A stretch of 64,000 bases of DNA, from the NCBI RefSeq assembly GCF_006965545.2, contig NZ_CP041372.2:1054001-1118000 (forward strand), given 5' to 3'. The notes below the pieces were generated by a model. The model did no database searches and had not been told where the DNA came from. It worked only from the letters and a program-made list of their open reading frames with translations. This document shows positions 17,789 through 28,043 of this stretch, one piece after another (the first letter of the stretch is position 1; every line of letters begins with the position of its first letter). Made by a program: the position numbers and the translations under genes. This stretch comes from Paenalkalicoccus suaedae. Its GTDB lineage: Bacteria > Bacillota > Bacilli > Bacillales > Salisediminibacteriaceae.

Positions 17789-19105
17789 ATGCTTTATGAG
17801 CAAACTAGTTTAGATCTATTTAAGACAACTTTTGAACATTCTCCTCTTGGCATATTTATCATAAAGAGTGATCTTAAAATTACATTCGTGAACACTCCAG
17901 CAGCTAACGTGATTGGCTATGAACGCGAAGAGCTAATCGATTTAACGTTTGATCAGCTAATGACTAAAGAGAATTTTTTTGCGTGTAGAGAAGAGATTAA
18001 AAAGCTTGATAGTGAGGAGTCACACCTTAATAAAATCATGCATTTAAAGGGTAGCAATGGCCAAGAGCTCACATCGGAGGTCACGGTAACAAAAGGTGAA
18101 GAAAACAATGATGTCTTCTATATTTTTCAATTAGATTTAAAAAATATAGACGCAGAAATGTATAAGGTGGAGCATTTTGATAAGCGTCACTTAGCCAAAA
18201 TGATAGAGACGGCTCCGAGTGGAATTACATTAATAGATATGAACGGAAAGCTTACTTTTGCAAACAAGATGGCCGAGGAAATATTGGAGCTTCGAGCCTC
18301 CCATATAGATAACCTTACATTTAATTCGCCAAATTTAAACATAACAACTCCTGATGGAGATCCTATCAAATCAGAGGACTTGCCTTTCTCTATTATGAAA
18401 AAAACAGGAAATGTTATTCGAGACTATATTCATACCATAGAGACGTCTAGTGGAGAGTCAAAGATTTTATCCATTAATGGATCTCCAATTTTAGATAGCT
18501 ATGGGAATATGACAGCTGGACTATTTTCCATGGTCGATATCACATCAAAAAAAATGTTGGAATTAGAACTTACAAAAGCCAACACACTATTAAAGCAATT
18601 GTCTGAACGTGATGGATTAACAGGGGTTGCTAATCGCCGTTACTTTGACGAGAGGTTACCTAAGTTATTGAAGGATTCAAACAAGCGTCACACTCCTCTC
18701 TCTATCATTATGTTTGATCTCGATGAATTTAAAAAATATAACGATCAATATGGGCATCAAGCAGGGGATGATTGTTTAAAAAGTATTACGAAGACAATAT
18801 CAGACGCTTTGCCTGAACAAGCTGTATTTGCTCGTTACGGTGGAGAGGAATTCGGAATTTTATTACCGAAATTCAAGGGGACAGATGCGTATGATTTTGC
18901 TAAGTTACTTGTAGAGGTAGTTTATCGATTAAATATCCCTCACTGTATGTCTAGCACTTCCCATACAGTAACAATAAGTATGGGAGTAGCAGAGTGGAAT
19001 AATTCCAACATAACTAATAAGTCAATAAATGATTTGATTAAAGAAGCAGACAGAGCACTATACGAATCAAAGAGAAGCGGTAAAAATCGTGCTACATTAG
19101 CTTAG
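17789..19105 (+). CDS. PAS-PAS-GGDEF diguanylate cyclase
   Basis: The 438-residue protein has two PAS domains (about residues 5-120 and 130-255), a short helical linker and a GGDEF domain (about 265-438). The catalytic motif RYGGEEFG near residue 349 is intact, and FDLDEFKKYNDQYGH carries the metal and substrate residues, so synthesis of cyclic di-GMP is expected. The RxxD inhibitory site before GGEEF is absent, so product feedback through that site is unlikely. There is no membrane segment, hence a cytoplasmic sensor, with the PAS ligands unknown. ATG 17789 follows the AGGCGGTG site; GTG 17765 is the alternative start. The gene is monocistronic. Confidence 0.9.
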   Translation: MLYEQTSLDLFKTTFEHSPLGIFIIKSDLKITFVNTPAANVIGYEREELIDLTFDQLMTKENFFACREEIKKLDSEESHLNKIMHLKGSNGQELTSEVTVTKGEENNDVFYIFQLDLKNIDAEMYKVEHFDKRHLAKMIETAPSGITLIDMNGKLTFANKMAEEILELRASHIDNLTFNSPNLNITTPDGDPIKSEDLPFSIMKKTGNVIRDYIHTIETSSGESKILSINGSPILDSYGNMTAGLFSMVDITSKKMLELELTKANTLLKQLSERDGLTGVANRRYFDERLPKLLKDSNKRHTPLSIIMFDLDEFKKYNDQYGHQAGDDCLKSITKTISDALPEQAVFARYGGEEFGILLPKFKGTDAYDFAKLLVEVVYRLNIPHCMSSTSHTVTISMGVAEWNNSNITNKSINDLIKEADRALYESKRSGKNRATLA

Positions 19106-19142
19106 ACTATCTTGCCATGTGCAAGGTAATCTAAGCTTTTTT
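19099..19142 (+). terminator. Terminator of the GGDEF gene, overlapping its stop codon
   Basis: AGCTTAGACTATCTTGC pairs with GCAAGGTAATCTAAGCT and is followed by six T residues. The 5' arm includes the last codons of the gene. Confidence 0.88.
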
Positions 19143-19309
19143 GTTCCTTGGGAAATTATAAAAACTCTTTTTCTGTGAATACTTTTTCATTATTTGATGC
19201 AAACCAAATCCGAAGAAGTAAACAGTTTATTCTGCCTAAAAAGAGCATTGTAATGAAAAGTTTGATATGATTAAGGAATGGTGTTTTACGAATGGAATGA
19301 GGTGAACGA

Positions 19310-22300
19310 ATGCGATTAGATGAACTAACTTCGGTGGAAATAGAGCGTCATTTCTCTGAAAGCGAAACAGAAAACAAGGCAAAGGCATTGTATGAGAATG
19401 AGCGAGTGAAAGAAATGCTTTGGGATAAAGAGCTGGCAAGGTTTAAAGTGTTTGTTGACGATGACGAAAGGCAAACGGTGGAAGTGGAGCCGAGCAACGA
19501 GCTTGAGATCATTCATACAAGTTGCACGTGTAAAAAAGAACAGTGTGAGCATGTTGGAGCTGTTTTATTTAAGATGGCAGAGTATAAAGTAGGTAAATGG
19601 TTAGCTAAGAAAGACGGATACGGCAAGGCTGAACCATATAGACTACCCGCAGAAGAACGAAGCCGAACAGCTAGATTACTTCGATCATTAGAATCGCTCT
19701 ACGTGCAGGAGCAAGAATCAACGAAAGAAAGGCAGCCTCTTGAAGTAGAATTCTTACTATCCTTGTATCCATCCTACAACGAGCGAATTCAAGGGGGTTT
19801 TGAACTTGAGCTCAAAGTAGGACCGAAGCGAACTTACGTGGTAAAGGATATTCATGCATTCTTACGCTCTTTATCGAATGGTGAATCGATTCGTTTTTCT
19901 AAACTGTTTACGTTTCATGCCTCGGACTATGTAATTAAAGAGGAGGATATGCACGTATTTTCACTCATGAAAGAAGTTATTGATGTCAAGCAATCCTCCT
20001 ATATACGTAATCAAAACGATGAGGAGCGGACATTCTGTATCCCTCCTACTTACGCGGAAAAGTTATTGAACGTTTTAGCTGAAAGACGAACATCGGTAAA
20101 CGATTCTTTACACGAGTATGAAGGACTTGTCATAGAGGATCTTAAGCCGATCTTTTCTTTCCGATTGGCGCCACTAAAGGACACATTGGACACGTATGAA
20201 TTTAAGTGGGATCAGGCGGAGAAAGTGATTTACTTAGGAAGAATGCTTCCTTACCTATTCTTTAACGGCATTTGCTATAAGGTTACGAAAGGTCAGCAGG
20301 ACCTCATTGAATCACTGTATTTTCATGTGGCGCTTGAAGATAAGCAACAACTCTTACTAGATCGAAGCCAGCTCGATACGTTTGCCTCGATTCTTTTACC
20401 AAAGTTAAAAGAAATCGGGGAGCTATCGATGGATGGAGACATTGAAGAGATGATTTCTATGCCGCCACTTAAGCCTAAGCTTATGATTAGCTATGAAGGT
20501 GAACGATTGACTGCCGATGTCATTTTTCAATATGGCAGTGAAGAAATACGTCCATTTTTACGCGAAACACATACGAGAGAGAACGTGCTTGTAAGAGACA
20601 TGGAACTTGAGTATAAGCTCTTAGGTAAGATTGAAGATCTGCCCTTCCGATTTAACGGGAAAGAGCTATTTTTAGATTCCTTACCTGACATTTTAGATTT
20701 TGTTTCATTTGATATGCCGCAGTTAGATGAATGGTTTGATATCTATGCGCCAAAGTCTATTCAGGACTTAATCTTTGAACCATATGAAGAGCCTAAACTA
20801 TCTGTATCCACATCAGGAGGCTGGATGGATGTGCACTTTGATGTGAGTGGAATTACGGATGATGATATTGATGCGATGATGCGTGCTATTTTAGCTCGAG
20901 ATCGCTATTTTAAACTATCGAGTGGATCGTATGTACCACTTCACGATGAGGTATTTGATCCAATGAAGCAACTTTTTGATGAGCTTCAATTCAATAAAAA
21001 CGAGCTAGAGCAGTCGATGCAAGTACCACTTTATCGAGCTTTACAAGTGGAGGACAGTGGCCTTTACGTAAAGAAGAGCGAGGCTTTCCAAAAACTTATT
21101 ACACGATTAACAGAGCCTGTAGAGGAAGATTTCCCACTGCCTGCAATTGATGCTGATTTAAGAGAGTATCAAAAGCGAGGCTATCAGTGGATGACTGCAC
21201 TTGACTACTATGGTTTTGGTGGGATTTTAGCAGATGATATGGGTCTTGGTAAAACGCTCCAAACAATCACGTTTTTACTTGGTAAAAAAGAGCGAAAGGA
21301 TGTCTCGGCATTAATCGTGTCTCCATCAAGTGTTGTGTATAACTGGAAAAAAGAAATTCAGCGATTTGCGCCATCCATGACCGTGTTGGTAGTAAATGGG
21401 AGTGCAGAAGAGAGACAGGAGCTTTTAGCAACTGCTGATGATTACGATATTGTCATTACATCGTATCCTGTGTTACGTCGCGACGTTGATATTTATGAGC
21501 AAAAGCAATTTGATGTCCTTATCTTAGATGAGGCGCAAAATGTTAAAAATGCTGGAACGAAAACGGCTAGAGCTGTGCGCAAAATAAAGCGTCAAACGAG
21601 CTTTGCCTTGAGCGGTACGCCAATTGAGAACTCGCTCGAGGAGCTTTACTCGATCTTTGCGATTGTCCTCCCGGGAGTGTTACCACGAAGAGAAGCGTTT
21701 AATAAGCTGACAGAAACACAAATTGCAAGAAGGATACGTGCATTTGTCCTTCGCAGGCAGAAAAAAGAAGTCTTACAAGAGCTTCCTGAAAAAATTGAGG
21801 CTGTCGAATATATGGATATGACTCAGGCTCAAAAAACACTCTACCTAGGGCAGCTTGCGATGCTACGTCAAGAGGCGAGCTCTGCAATAGAACGAAATGA
21901 GTGGCAGGATAAACGCATGCAGATTCTTGCAGGCTTAACCCGACTAAGACAAATTTGCTGTCACCCTGGAATGTTCGTTGACTCCTATGAGGGAGGATCA
22001 GAGAAGCTTGACAGGCTTTTAGACTACCTGGAGGAAGCGAAGGCTGCAGGACGTCGTGTAGTCGTCTTTAGCCAGTTTACAACGATGCTTGCAATCATTC
22101 GTGAGCAGTTGGCGAAGAGAGACTGGGATTACTTTTATCTGGACGGAAAGACGCCTTCAGAAGAACGCGTTCAGAAGGCCGATCAATTTAATGCGGGTGA
22201 AAAGGATTTATTCCTTGTTTCGTTAAAAGCGGGTGGAACAGGGCTTAACTTAACAGGTGGAGATACCGTCATCCTATTTGACTCTTGGTGGAATCCAGCG

Positions 22301-22510
22301 ATTGAAGATCAGGCGGCCGATCGTGTGTATCGCTTTGGGCAAAAGAGAGTCGTACACGTGACAAAGCTTATCACGACAGGCACGATAGAGGAGAAGATTC
22401 ATCAGCTTCAGGATAAAAAGCGTGACCTATTAGATCGTGTTATTCAGCCGGGCGAAACGATGGTAACGTCCTTAGGGAAAGAAGAAATACGCGAACTATT
22501 AGACATATAG
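19310..22510 (+). CDS. SWIM zinc finger-SNF2 family helicase
   Basis: A 1066-residue Swi2/Snf2 ATPase related to Bacillus subtilis YwqA. A SWIM zinc motif (CTCKKEQCEH, residues 72-81) opens the protein. A bacterial SNF2 accessory region of about 500 residues follows. The motor begins with ADDMGLGKTLQT near 640, has the DEAQ box near 739 and SGTPIENSLEELYSIF near 772, and ends with the second RecA lobe (QFTTMLAI, DSWWNPAIEDQAADRVYRFGQ). These enzymes are double-stranded DNA translocases that remodel protein-DNA complexes. Its bacterial partner is unknown. GAGGTGA precedes ATG 19310 and a bidirectional terminator follows. Confidence 0.93.
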   Translation: MRLDELTSVEIERHFSESETENKAKALYENERVKEMLWDKELARFKVFVDDDERQTVEVEPSNELEIIHTSCTCKKEQCEHVGAVLFKMAEYKVGKWLAKKDGYGKAEPYRLPAEERSRTARLLRSLESLYVQEQESTKERQPLEVEFLLSLYPSYNERIQGGFELELKVGPKRTYVVKDIHAFLRSLSNGESIRFSKLFTFHASDYVIKEEDMHVFSLMKEVIDVKQSSYIRNQNDEERTFCIPPTYAEKLLNVLAERRTSVNDSLHEYEGLVIEDLKPIFSFRLAPLKDTLDTYEFKWDQAEKVIYLGRMLPYLFFNGICYKVTKGQQDLIESLYFHVALEDKQQLLLDRSQLDTFASILLPKLKEIGELSMDGDIEEMISMPPLKPKLMISYEGERLTADVIFQYGSEEIRPFLRETHTRENVLVRDMELEYKLLGKIEDLPFRFNGKELFLDSLPDILDFVSFDMPQLDEWFDIYAPKSIQDLIFEPYEEPKLSVSTSGGWMDVHFDVSGITDDDIDAMMRAILARDRYFKLSSGSYVPLHDEVFDPMKQLFDELQFNKNELEQSMQVPLYRALQVEDSGLYVKKSEAFQKLITRLTEPVEEDFPLPAIDADLREYQKRGYQWMTALDYYGFGGILADDMGLGKTLQTITFLLGKKERKDVSALIVSPSSVVYNWKKEIQRFAPSMTVLVVNGSAEERQELLATADDYDIVITSYPVLRRDVDIYEQKQFDVLILDEAQNVKNAGTKTARAVRKIKRQTSFALSGTPIENSLEELYSIFAIVLPGVLPRREAFNKLTETQIARRIRAFVLRRQKKEVLQELPEKIEAVEYMDMTQAQKTLYLGQLAMLRQEASSAIERNEWQDKRMQILAGLTRLRQICCHPGMFVDSYEGGSEKLDRLLDYLEEAKAAGRRVVVFSQFTTMLAIIREQLAKRDWDYFYLDGKTPSEERVQKADQFNAGEKDLFLVSLKAGGTGLNLTGGDTVILFDSWWNPAIEDQAADRVYRFGQKRVVHVTKLITTGTIEEKIHQLQDKKRDLLDRVIQPGETMVTSLGKEEIRELLDI

Positions 22511-22512
22511 AA

Positions 22513-22556
22513 AAAAGCCTGCTTGGCGAGGTAATCCTCCCTCAAGCAGGCTTTTT
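22513..22556. terminator. Bidirectional terminator between convergent genes
   Basis: AAAAAAGCCTGCTTG pairs with CAAGCAGGCTTTTTT. It serves the SNF2 gene on the plus strand and the unrecognised membrane-protein gene on the minus strand. Confidence 0.92.
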
Positions 22557-22559
22557 TGA

Positions 22560-24266
22560 TTAATCGTTTATTCCAGGTATCGAGATTTCTTCAACGGGCT
22601 GTATCTCTTCGTTATTTTCGACAAAGGAAATGGTAATCTCATCTCCAGGCTCCATGAAGAGCGAGTAAGGGGAAGAGGATGCATTAATCGTAAAGATACG
22701 ATCATCTCCTTCGATTAAGAAGCGTACGGTTACGTTATCCTCGCGGTCCCACTTGTAGACGCGCTCAATGGTGCCAGTGAGCTCCGCAGCATCAGTGAAA
22801 TCGCCAGGAACTGCATCATCATCGGAGGACGAAGTAAGCTCGAGTTGATAGGCATTAAAGGCATCTCGCTTCGTATCGCCATAGCCGTAAATGTTTTCAT
22901 CGCGGGCACTTACAAGCATAATTTCACGTAATACAGAGTTACGGTCCATAAGTGGTACAAGCCATGTGTACTGTCCGTAAATATTATAGAGGGATGGTGT
23001 TCCAGCAACATAATCATCACGTCTAAATGTTCGCTCAGCAAGGTCCATCGCAGTACGGCCATTCAATGAGCCACTTGCATCACGATAGTAGCTCAACTCA
23101 CCTGTACGTGTATCAAACATCGTAAAGCCAACCATCGAACGACTAGCTTCTTGACCTTCTGTTTGTAAGCGCATGTGATCACTAAACCAGTTAAGCTGAA
23201 GGTCTTGATCGACAACACCAGTTACCGTATCGTCAGCGCCCCATCTTGTAGGCTCTGTTAACCCTTCGCGACCAAAGAAGCGGTTTACGATACCAGATTT
23301 ATATATACCAAACCATTGATTTCGTTCTTCCGCAATATGTGGTGGATAAATTCTATTTACCCACTCAGGAGCTTCATCTCTAGCAAATTGCTCCGTTTCC
23401 CCTGTTTGAGGATCCACTATAATAACGCCATCTACATCAGCTACACGGCGGAATTCGGTATAATGTCCGTAGCTTATGATGTAATAAGGGTTTCCTTCGC
23501 CGTCAATTTCAAACGTTGTATCAAGCATAAGGAGATCTGGGAATTGAGTACGTACGTGTCTCTCCAAGTTTTCGTGGAAGAAAGCAGATGGCACGTATGT
23601 CATATCGACTAACTCAAGCGTTGGCTCCTCACGTGGATTATCTGCACTGACTATGATATACCCAGGAGCAGCATTACTGCGAACCCAGCGGAATATTCCG
23701 TCGTATTCAATTGGTGTTACCCACTGTAAGGAATCATTCACGCGCTGAATGCGAGTCTCTCCTAAATTATAAAAGGCAGGATTATCAAGCTGTCCCATCA
23801 TAATATCTGCGCGATATCTCGCATAGCTTCGTGGCACGACAGGCATACTTTGCTCACTGACAGGATTTAATTCCTCAACCGTTACTTCTTGTCCGTTCGC
23901 CATGTCAAATTTTGCATCAGCGAGGAAAAGTGGTTGAAGCACCCAAAACCCAGCGAATCCAACTAAAAGAAGGAGTCCTAAAGAAGCACCGATAGTAGCC
24001 GTGCGCTTTTTAAAGGATTTTACTAGCGTAAATACGAGAGTGTTATCAATTATGAGCCAAATTGCAACAATCGGTAAATACGCTGTGATGATAAGTGTGA
24101 TGCTTTGGTCGAGTAGACCTAAGTAGAATAAAAATACCCCGTACATAATCCCAAGTACGTAGCGTAACGGGATCCAAATACGAAACTGCTTTCTTTTCCA
24201 CCAATTTAGCTCAAGTGGTAAGAAAAGAAGGGCAGTTAATAAAATAATAATAATCATAGCAAGCAT
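22560..24266 (-). CDS. membrane protein with large extracytoplasmic domain, unrecognised family
   Basis: The 568-residue product has four hydrophobic segments in the first 120 residues, then about 440 residues without a membrane segment that probably lie outside the cell. This domain holds repeated PepSY-like pieces such as IIVDPQTGETEQF and TMFDTRTGELSYYRD, and ends in a beta-rich module (ELTGTIERVYKWDRE) resembling a small OB-like or barrel fold. No catalytic motif was recognised. AAGGGGGAAC precedes the ATG. It converges on the SNF2 gene and diverges from yfmR. It may be an envelope assembly or sensing protein, but that is a guess. Confidence 0.75.
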   Translation of the reverse strand: MLAMIIIILLTALLFLPLELNWWKRKQFRIWIPLRYVLGIMYGVFLFYLGLLDQSITLIITAYLPIVAIWLIIDNTLVFTLVKSFKKRTATIGASLGLLLLVGFAGFWVLQPLFLADAKFDMANGQEVTVEELNPVSEQSMPVVPRSYARYRADIMMGQLDNPAFYNLGETRIQRVNDSLQWVTPIEYDGIFRWVRSNAAPGYIIVSADNPREEPTLELVDMTYVPSAFFHENLERHVRTQFPDLLMLDTTFEIDGEGNPYYIISYGHYTEFRRVADVDGVIIVDPQTGETEQFARDEAPEWVNRIYPPHIAEERNQWFGIYKSGIVNRFFGREGLTEPTRWGADDTVTGVVDQDLQLNWFSDHMRLQTEGQEASRSMVGFTMFDTRTGELSYYRDASGSLNGRTAMDLAERTFRRDDYVAGTPSLYNIYGQYTWLVPLMDRNSVLREIMLVSARDENIYGYGDTKRDAFNAYQLELTSSSDDDAVPGDFTDAAELTGTIERVYKWDREDNVTVRFLIEGDDRIFTINASSSPYSLFMEPGDEITISFVENNEEIQPVEEISIPGIND

Positions 24267-24332
24267 GGTTGTTCCCCCTTCAATATGTCCATTACTCTTT
24301 ACGGAATAAAGCTTAGGAATGTTTCAAAAACA

Positions 24333-24361
24333 TTGGATAGAGATGAAAACTTCGCTACAAT
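24333..24361 (+). promoter_or_regulatory. Predicted promoter of yfmR
   Basis: TACAAT (24356-24361) matches five of six -10 bases and lies 17 bases after TTGGAT (24333-24338), a weaker -35 match. It is 25 bases upstream of the yfmR start codon. Confidence 0.5.
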
Positions 24362-24386
24362 GTAACAAGAGAGAGGATGAAGGTAT

Positions 24387-26264
24387 ATGATGCAAATTGA
24401 AAAGCTTCACAAAACATATGGAGAAAAGGTGCTTTTTAACCAGATTTCCTTTACAATAGGCAGCCGTGAACGAATCGGGCTAGTTGGTATAAATGGAACA
24501 GGAAAATCATCTTTATTAAAAGCGCTAGCAGGAATAGAAGGCGCAGAGTCTGGGAAGCTGCTACATGCGAACGATTTTCGTATCGAATATTTGCCTCAAA
24601 ATCCAGAGCTAGACGGAGAGAAAACCGTTTTAGAGACCGTTTTTGACGGGGACGCACCTATCATGCGAGCTATGAAGAACTATGAGCTTGCTATGAGGAA
24701 TCTCGAGAAGGATAGTAGTAAGGGAGCTTACCAGCAAGCCTATGAGCGAGCTCAAAATGAGATGGATAGCGAAGATGCATGGGAAGCGAACACGCAGGCA
24801 AAGACCATTTTAACAAAGCTTGGCATTGAAACCTTTAATAAAAAGGTTAACACGCTTTCAGGTGGTCAAGTTCGCCGAGTTTCCTTAGCGAAGGCGCTTA
24901 TACAGCCTGCGGATTTGCTCCTGTTAGATGAGCCGACAAACCACTTAGACAACGTGTCTGTCGAGTGGTTAGAAGGGCACTTACAGTCCTATAAGGGGAC
25001 GGTGATGCTCATTACGCACGATCGCTACTTCTTAGATCGCGTGACTACGAAGATCATGGAGCTTGCAGAGGGAGAGTTATACACATTTGAAGGCAACTAT
25101 GAATATTATTTGACGGAGAAAGCAGAGAGAGAGCGACAAGGCTTAGCTGCGGATGCGAAACATAAAAATGTGCTCAGACGTGAGCTCGAATGGCTGAAGC
25201 GCGGGGCAAAAGCCCGTACTACGAAGCAAAAGGCTCGTATTCATCGTGTAGAAGATATGCAGGAACGCAAGATGACTCGAAAAAAAGAGGATCTTGATTT
25301 TGCTATCGGCTCCACTCGTTTAGGGAAAGACGTCATTGAGCTTATTGGTGTGTCAAAAGCAATCGAAGGCAAACAGTTGATAGAGTCGCTTGATTATTTG
25401 ATTAATCGTCATGATCGTCTTGGTATTATTGGAGCTAACGGAATTGGGAAGTCTACACTACTAAACATTATCGCGGGAAAAGTCCATGCTGACGCTGGAA
25501 CCGTCCACGTCGGGGAAACGGTTAAGATCGGATACTATTCGCAGAATCATGAAGAAATGGACGAAAATCTTCGAATGATCGATTATATTAAGAAGACGGC
25601 AGAAGTCGTTCAAACGATTGACGGTGTGACGATCACAGCCGAACAGATGTTAGAACGCTTCATGTTTTCGCGAGCACACCAGTTTACGCATATAAGACGT
25701 TTGTCCGGTGGGGAGCGGAAGCGGCTTTATCTCCTTAAAGTGCTTATGGAAGAACCTAACGTCCTATTTTTAGATGAACCGACAAACGATCTTGATACGG
25801 AGACGCTGTCCGTATTAGAGGATTACTTAGAGCAATTCCCAGGCGTTGTCATAACGGTATCCCACGATCGTTATTTCTTAGATAGAGTAGTATCACAGTT
25901 GCTTGTTTTTAAAGGGAACGCGCAAATAGACCGTTACTATGGGACGTATAGCGAATGGCTTGAGGACGAGCGAGAGATAGAGCTTGCACCAACTGTAATG
26001 GATGAACCTCCTGTTGAACCACCTAAGCCTAAAACACGTAAAAAACTTTCCTATAAAGATCAGCAAGAATGGAATACGATTGAAGAGGAAATCGGCAAAC
26101 TAGAAGCAAAAATAGAAGCACTTGATGAGCAGATTGCTGAATCAGGGAGTGACTTTGATAAGGCGCGAGAGCTTTACGAAGAAAAAGAACAGACAGAATC
26201 AACGCTTGTAACAAAAATGGAACGATGGGAAGAGCTTTCAGAGCTAGTAGAGGGCTTAGAGTAG
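24387..26264 (+). CDS. yfmR: ABC-F ATPase, YfmR/Uup type
   Basis: A 625-residue soluble protein with two ATPase domains and no membrane domain. Walker A motifs GINGTGKS (residues 34-41) and GANGIGKS (near 348) and Walker B boxes LLLLDEPTNHLD and VLFLDEPTNDLD are intact in both halves. The basic inter-domain linker (LEWLKRGAKARTTKQKAR) is the P-site tRNA interaction motif region of ABC-F factors. The C terminus is a coiled coil (about 545-625), typical of Uup and YfmR. ABC-F proteins act on the ribosome E site, and YfmR helps resolve stalls at difficult peptide bonds such as polyproline. Antibiotic resistance is possible but not indicated. The gene is monocistronic. Confidence 0.93.
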   Translation: MMQIEKLHKTYGEKVLFNQISFTIGSRERIGLVGINGTGKSSLLKALAGIEGAESGKLLHANDFRIEYLPQNPELDGEKTVLETVFDGDAPIMRAMKNYELAMRNLEKDSSKGAYQQAYERAQNEMDSEDAWEANTQAKTILTKLGIETFNKKVNTLSGGQVRRVSLAKALIQPADLLLLDEPTNHLDNVSVEWLEGHLQSYKGTVMLITHDRYFLDRVTTKIMELAEGELYTFEGNYEYYLTEKAERERQGLAADAKHKNVLRRELEWLKRGAKARTTKQKARIHRVEDMQERKMTRKKEDLDFAIGSTRLGKDVIELIGVSKAIEGKQLIESLDYLINRHDRLGIIGANGIGKSTLLNIIAGKVHADAGTVHVGETVKIGYYSQNHEEMDENLRMIDYIKKTAEVVQTIDGVTITAEQMLERFMFSRAHQFTHIRRLSGGERKRLYLLKVLMEEPNVLFLDEPTNDLDTETLSVLEDYLEQFPGVVITVSHDRYFLDRVVSQLLVFKGNAQIDRYYGTYSEWLEDEREIELAPTVMDEPPVEPPKPKTRKKLSYKDQQEWNTIEEEIGKLEAKIEALDEQIAESGSDFDKARELYEEKEQTESTLVTKMERWEELSELVEGLE

Positions 26265-26962
26265 ACTCTTTCGTGTTTCGCAATAAAGCTATTTGGGAAG
26301 AGACGACCTTGTGTTGTCTTTTCTTTTTTTTGTTGTTTAGCTTGCTAATGGATAACAGGTTTGATTAACAAATAAAAAAATAAAGTTAATGAACGTAAAC
26401 GAAGGGCAAGATAGACTCGACTGCAAAGAAAGCTGTCGAACGCAAACGAGGACCTAAGAGACGCTTGATGTAAAGCAGGTGGAAGGGTGTACACGAAGGT
26501 AGAAGTGATGCAGCTCCCTTCTAGATGTAGTTCGGACATACAAGCAACGAATAGTACCATCTTATTTATTGCTTTAAATGCCTCATAGCTATAAGCCCTA
26601 CCTCAACACCAACAAAAAAGGTGGCATCTCATAAGAAGCTACACCGTTTCGGACTAGAAGCTTCGCTTGACGCTCTCGATTTTGTTCTCTCAAGCTGGTG
26701 ATTGTTTACGCTGGTACATTAGATAAGTACTGGAATAAAAGCGATTAAATTGCTCTTACATGGAGTGTCAAAAGTCTTGATGGCACAAAAAGCTTTTTAC
26801 ATGTTATAGATATTCTTGTCTAAGCATAGTAAATAGAAGATCCATTTAATGAGCATAGTAAAGACGACAAATTATATGGAAATAATAAACACGCACCTAT
26901 TTGCTTAATAGTTGTCTAAGAATGAAAAGCAACGGGTAAGAGAAATATAAGGAGGTCTGACT
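26265..26962. other. long intergenic region with decayed ~23-bp repeats
   Basis: No gene is supported in these 700 bases. Between about 26388 and 26520 there are degenerate monomers sharing GAACGYAAACGA (26391 and 26438) and GACTGCAAAGAA (26418), spaced roughly 23 bases apart. They resemble the GACGCAAACGA monomers at 57456-57664 and look like an eroded array of that family. The remainder is AT-rich and without clear structure, apart from the AAGGAGG site of the next gene. Confidence 0.45.
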
Positions 26963-27727
26963 ATGACAAATAACGTAAGACTTTTTGCAATAATAAATGC
27001 TATAACTTTGGCATTCGTCGTCGCAATGAATGGACTAGCTAACGGATTACCTTTAAATAATCGAACGACTGGCGAACTATCAGATACCGTTAACGTGTTA
27101 TTTACGCCTGCGGGATATGTGTTCAGTATTTGGGGGCTTATTTACCTTCTATTAGCCATATGGGTAGTGCGTTCTTTCTTTACTAAGCAGGGGACGGACG
27201 AACGAGCTATCTTATCTATCGGATATTTGTTCGTATTTAACGGTATATTTAACGTGGCTTGGCTATTTTCTTTCCACTATGAACTATTTACCTTCACAAT
27301 TGTGCCAATGGTTGCCTTGTTATTAACAATAATTGTTATATATTACCGGATCAAGCAAGTTGGAGCATCCATCTGGACGAGACTTCCCTTCTCTGTATAT
27401 ATGGGGTGGGTATCTGTTGCGACAATTGTTAATATTGGCATATTCTTTAATTCCATCAGTGATGGTAATGGCATTATTCTCTCAAACGTTGCATGGACAA
27501 TTATCTTATTACCTATTGGAGCAGTCTTAGCAGCAGGTATTTCCTATTATTTAAAGGATGCAGTGTATTCTCTTGTATTTATTTGGGCATATATAGGAAT
27601 AGCTATCGAAAGAATGGGAACTTATCCAAGTATAAGCTTGACCGCTGCAATTGTTGCAGGTGTATTAATAGCAGTAACTATTTATTTAATTATTCGCTTG
27701 AAAGCCTTAATTAAAATTGAGGTGTAA
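26963..27727 (+). CDS. tryptophan-rich sensory protein-like membrane protein (TspO/MBR-related)
   Basis: The 254-residue protein has about eight hydrophobic segments. TPAGYVFSIWGLIYLLLAIW near residue 48 is the hallmark of the extended TspO/MBR-related family found in Firmicutes, which carries the core fold plus extra helices. TspO proteins bind porphyrins and affect tetrapyrrole and stress responses, but for this long branch the ligand is unknown. TAAGGAGGTCTGACT precedes ATG 26963. The gene is followed by a 50-residue open frame on the same strand. Confidence 0.82.
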   Translation: MTNNVRLFAIINAITLAFVVAMNGLANGLPLNNRTTGELSDTVNVLFTPAGYVFSIWGLIYLLLAIWVVRSFFTKQGTDERAILSIGYLFVFNGIFNVAWLFSFHYELFTFTIVPMVALLLTIIVIYYRIKQVGASIWTRLPFSVYMGWVSVATIVNIGIFFNSISDGNGIILSNVAWTIILLPIGAVLAAGISYYLKDAVYSLVFIWAYIGIAIERMGTYPSISLTAAIVAGVLIAVTIYLIIRLKALIKIEV

Positions 27728-27786
27728 CCCTTTAAGAAAGCGGGTATAGCAACACTAAATCAAGGTTTCCAAAGGAGGGAGCATCC

Positions 27787-27939
27787 ATGAATATTAGCAA
27801 ACAAGATGTCCTTCATTTGATAGATGATCTATCTGAATCCGAATTAAGAATTGTATACACTTTTATCGAAGAATTTCGCATTGCAGAAGAAGAAAGGTCA
27901 GTCTCAGGTGAGGAATCATCTATTGTAGGCAGAGTTTGA
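27787..27939 (+). CDS. small acidic hypothetical protein, 50 residues
   Basis: AAAGGAGGG lies eight bases before ATG 27787, a very strong translation signal. The product, beginning MNISKQDVLHLIDDLSESEL, has the look of the short helical regions found at the N termini of small antitoxin-like and DUF2281-like proteins, with an IDDLSESELRIVYTFIEEF core. No toxin gene is adjacent. It lies 59 bases after the TspO-like gene and may be cotranscribed. Function unknown. Confidence 0.6.
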   Translation: MNISKQDVLHLIDDLSESELRIVYTFIEEFRIAEEERSVSGEESSIVGRV

Positions 27940-28000
27940 ACAAAATTTGTTTTAAAGGATGAGATGTCAGTCATGTTTTCGGCCAAGAGCAAGAAATGAA

Positions 28001-28043
28001 AAAAGATTGCCCACCATTAATACTTGTGGACAATCTTTTTTTT
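28001..28043. terminator. Bidirectional terminator before ytvI
   Basis: AAAAGATTGCCCAC pairs with GTGGACAATCTTTT, with one G-U pair, flanked by A and T runs. It closes ytvI on the minus strand and the small gene on the plus strand. Confidence 0.88.
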
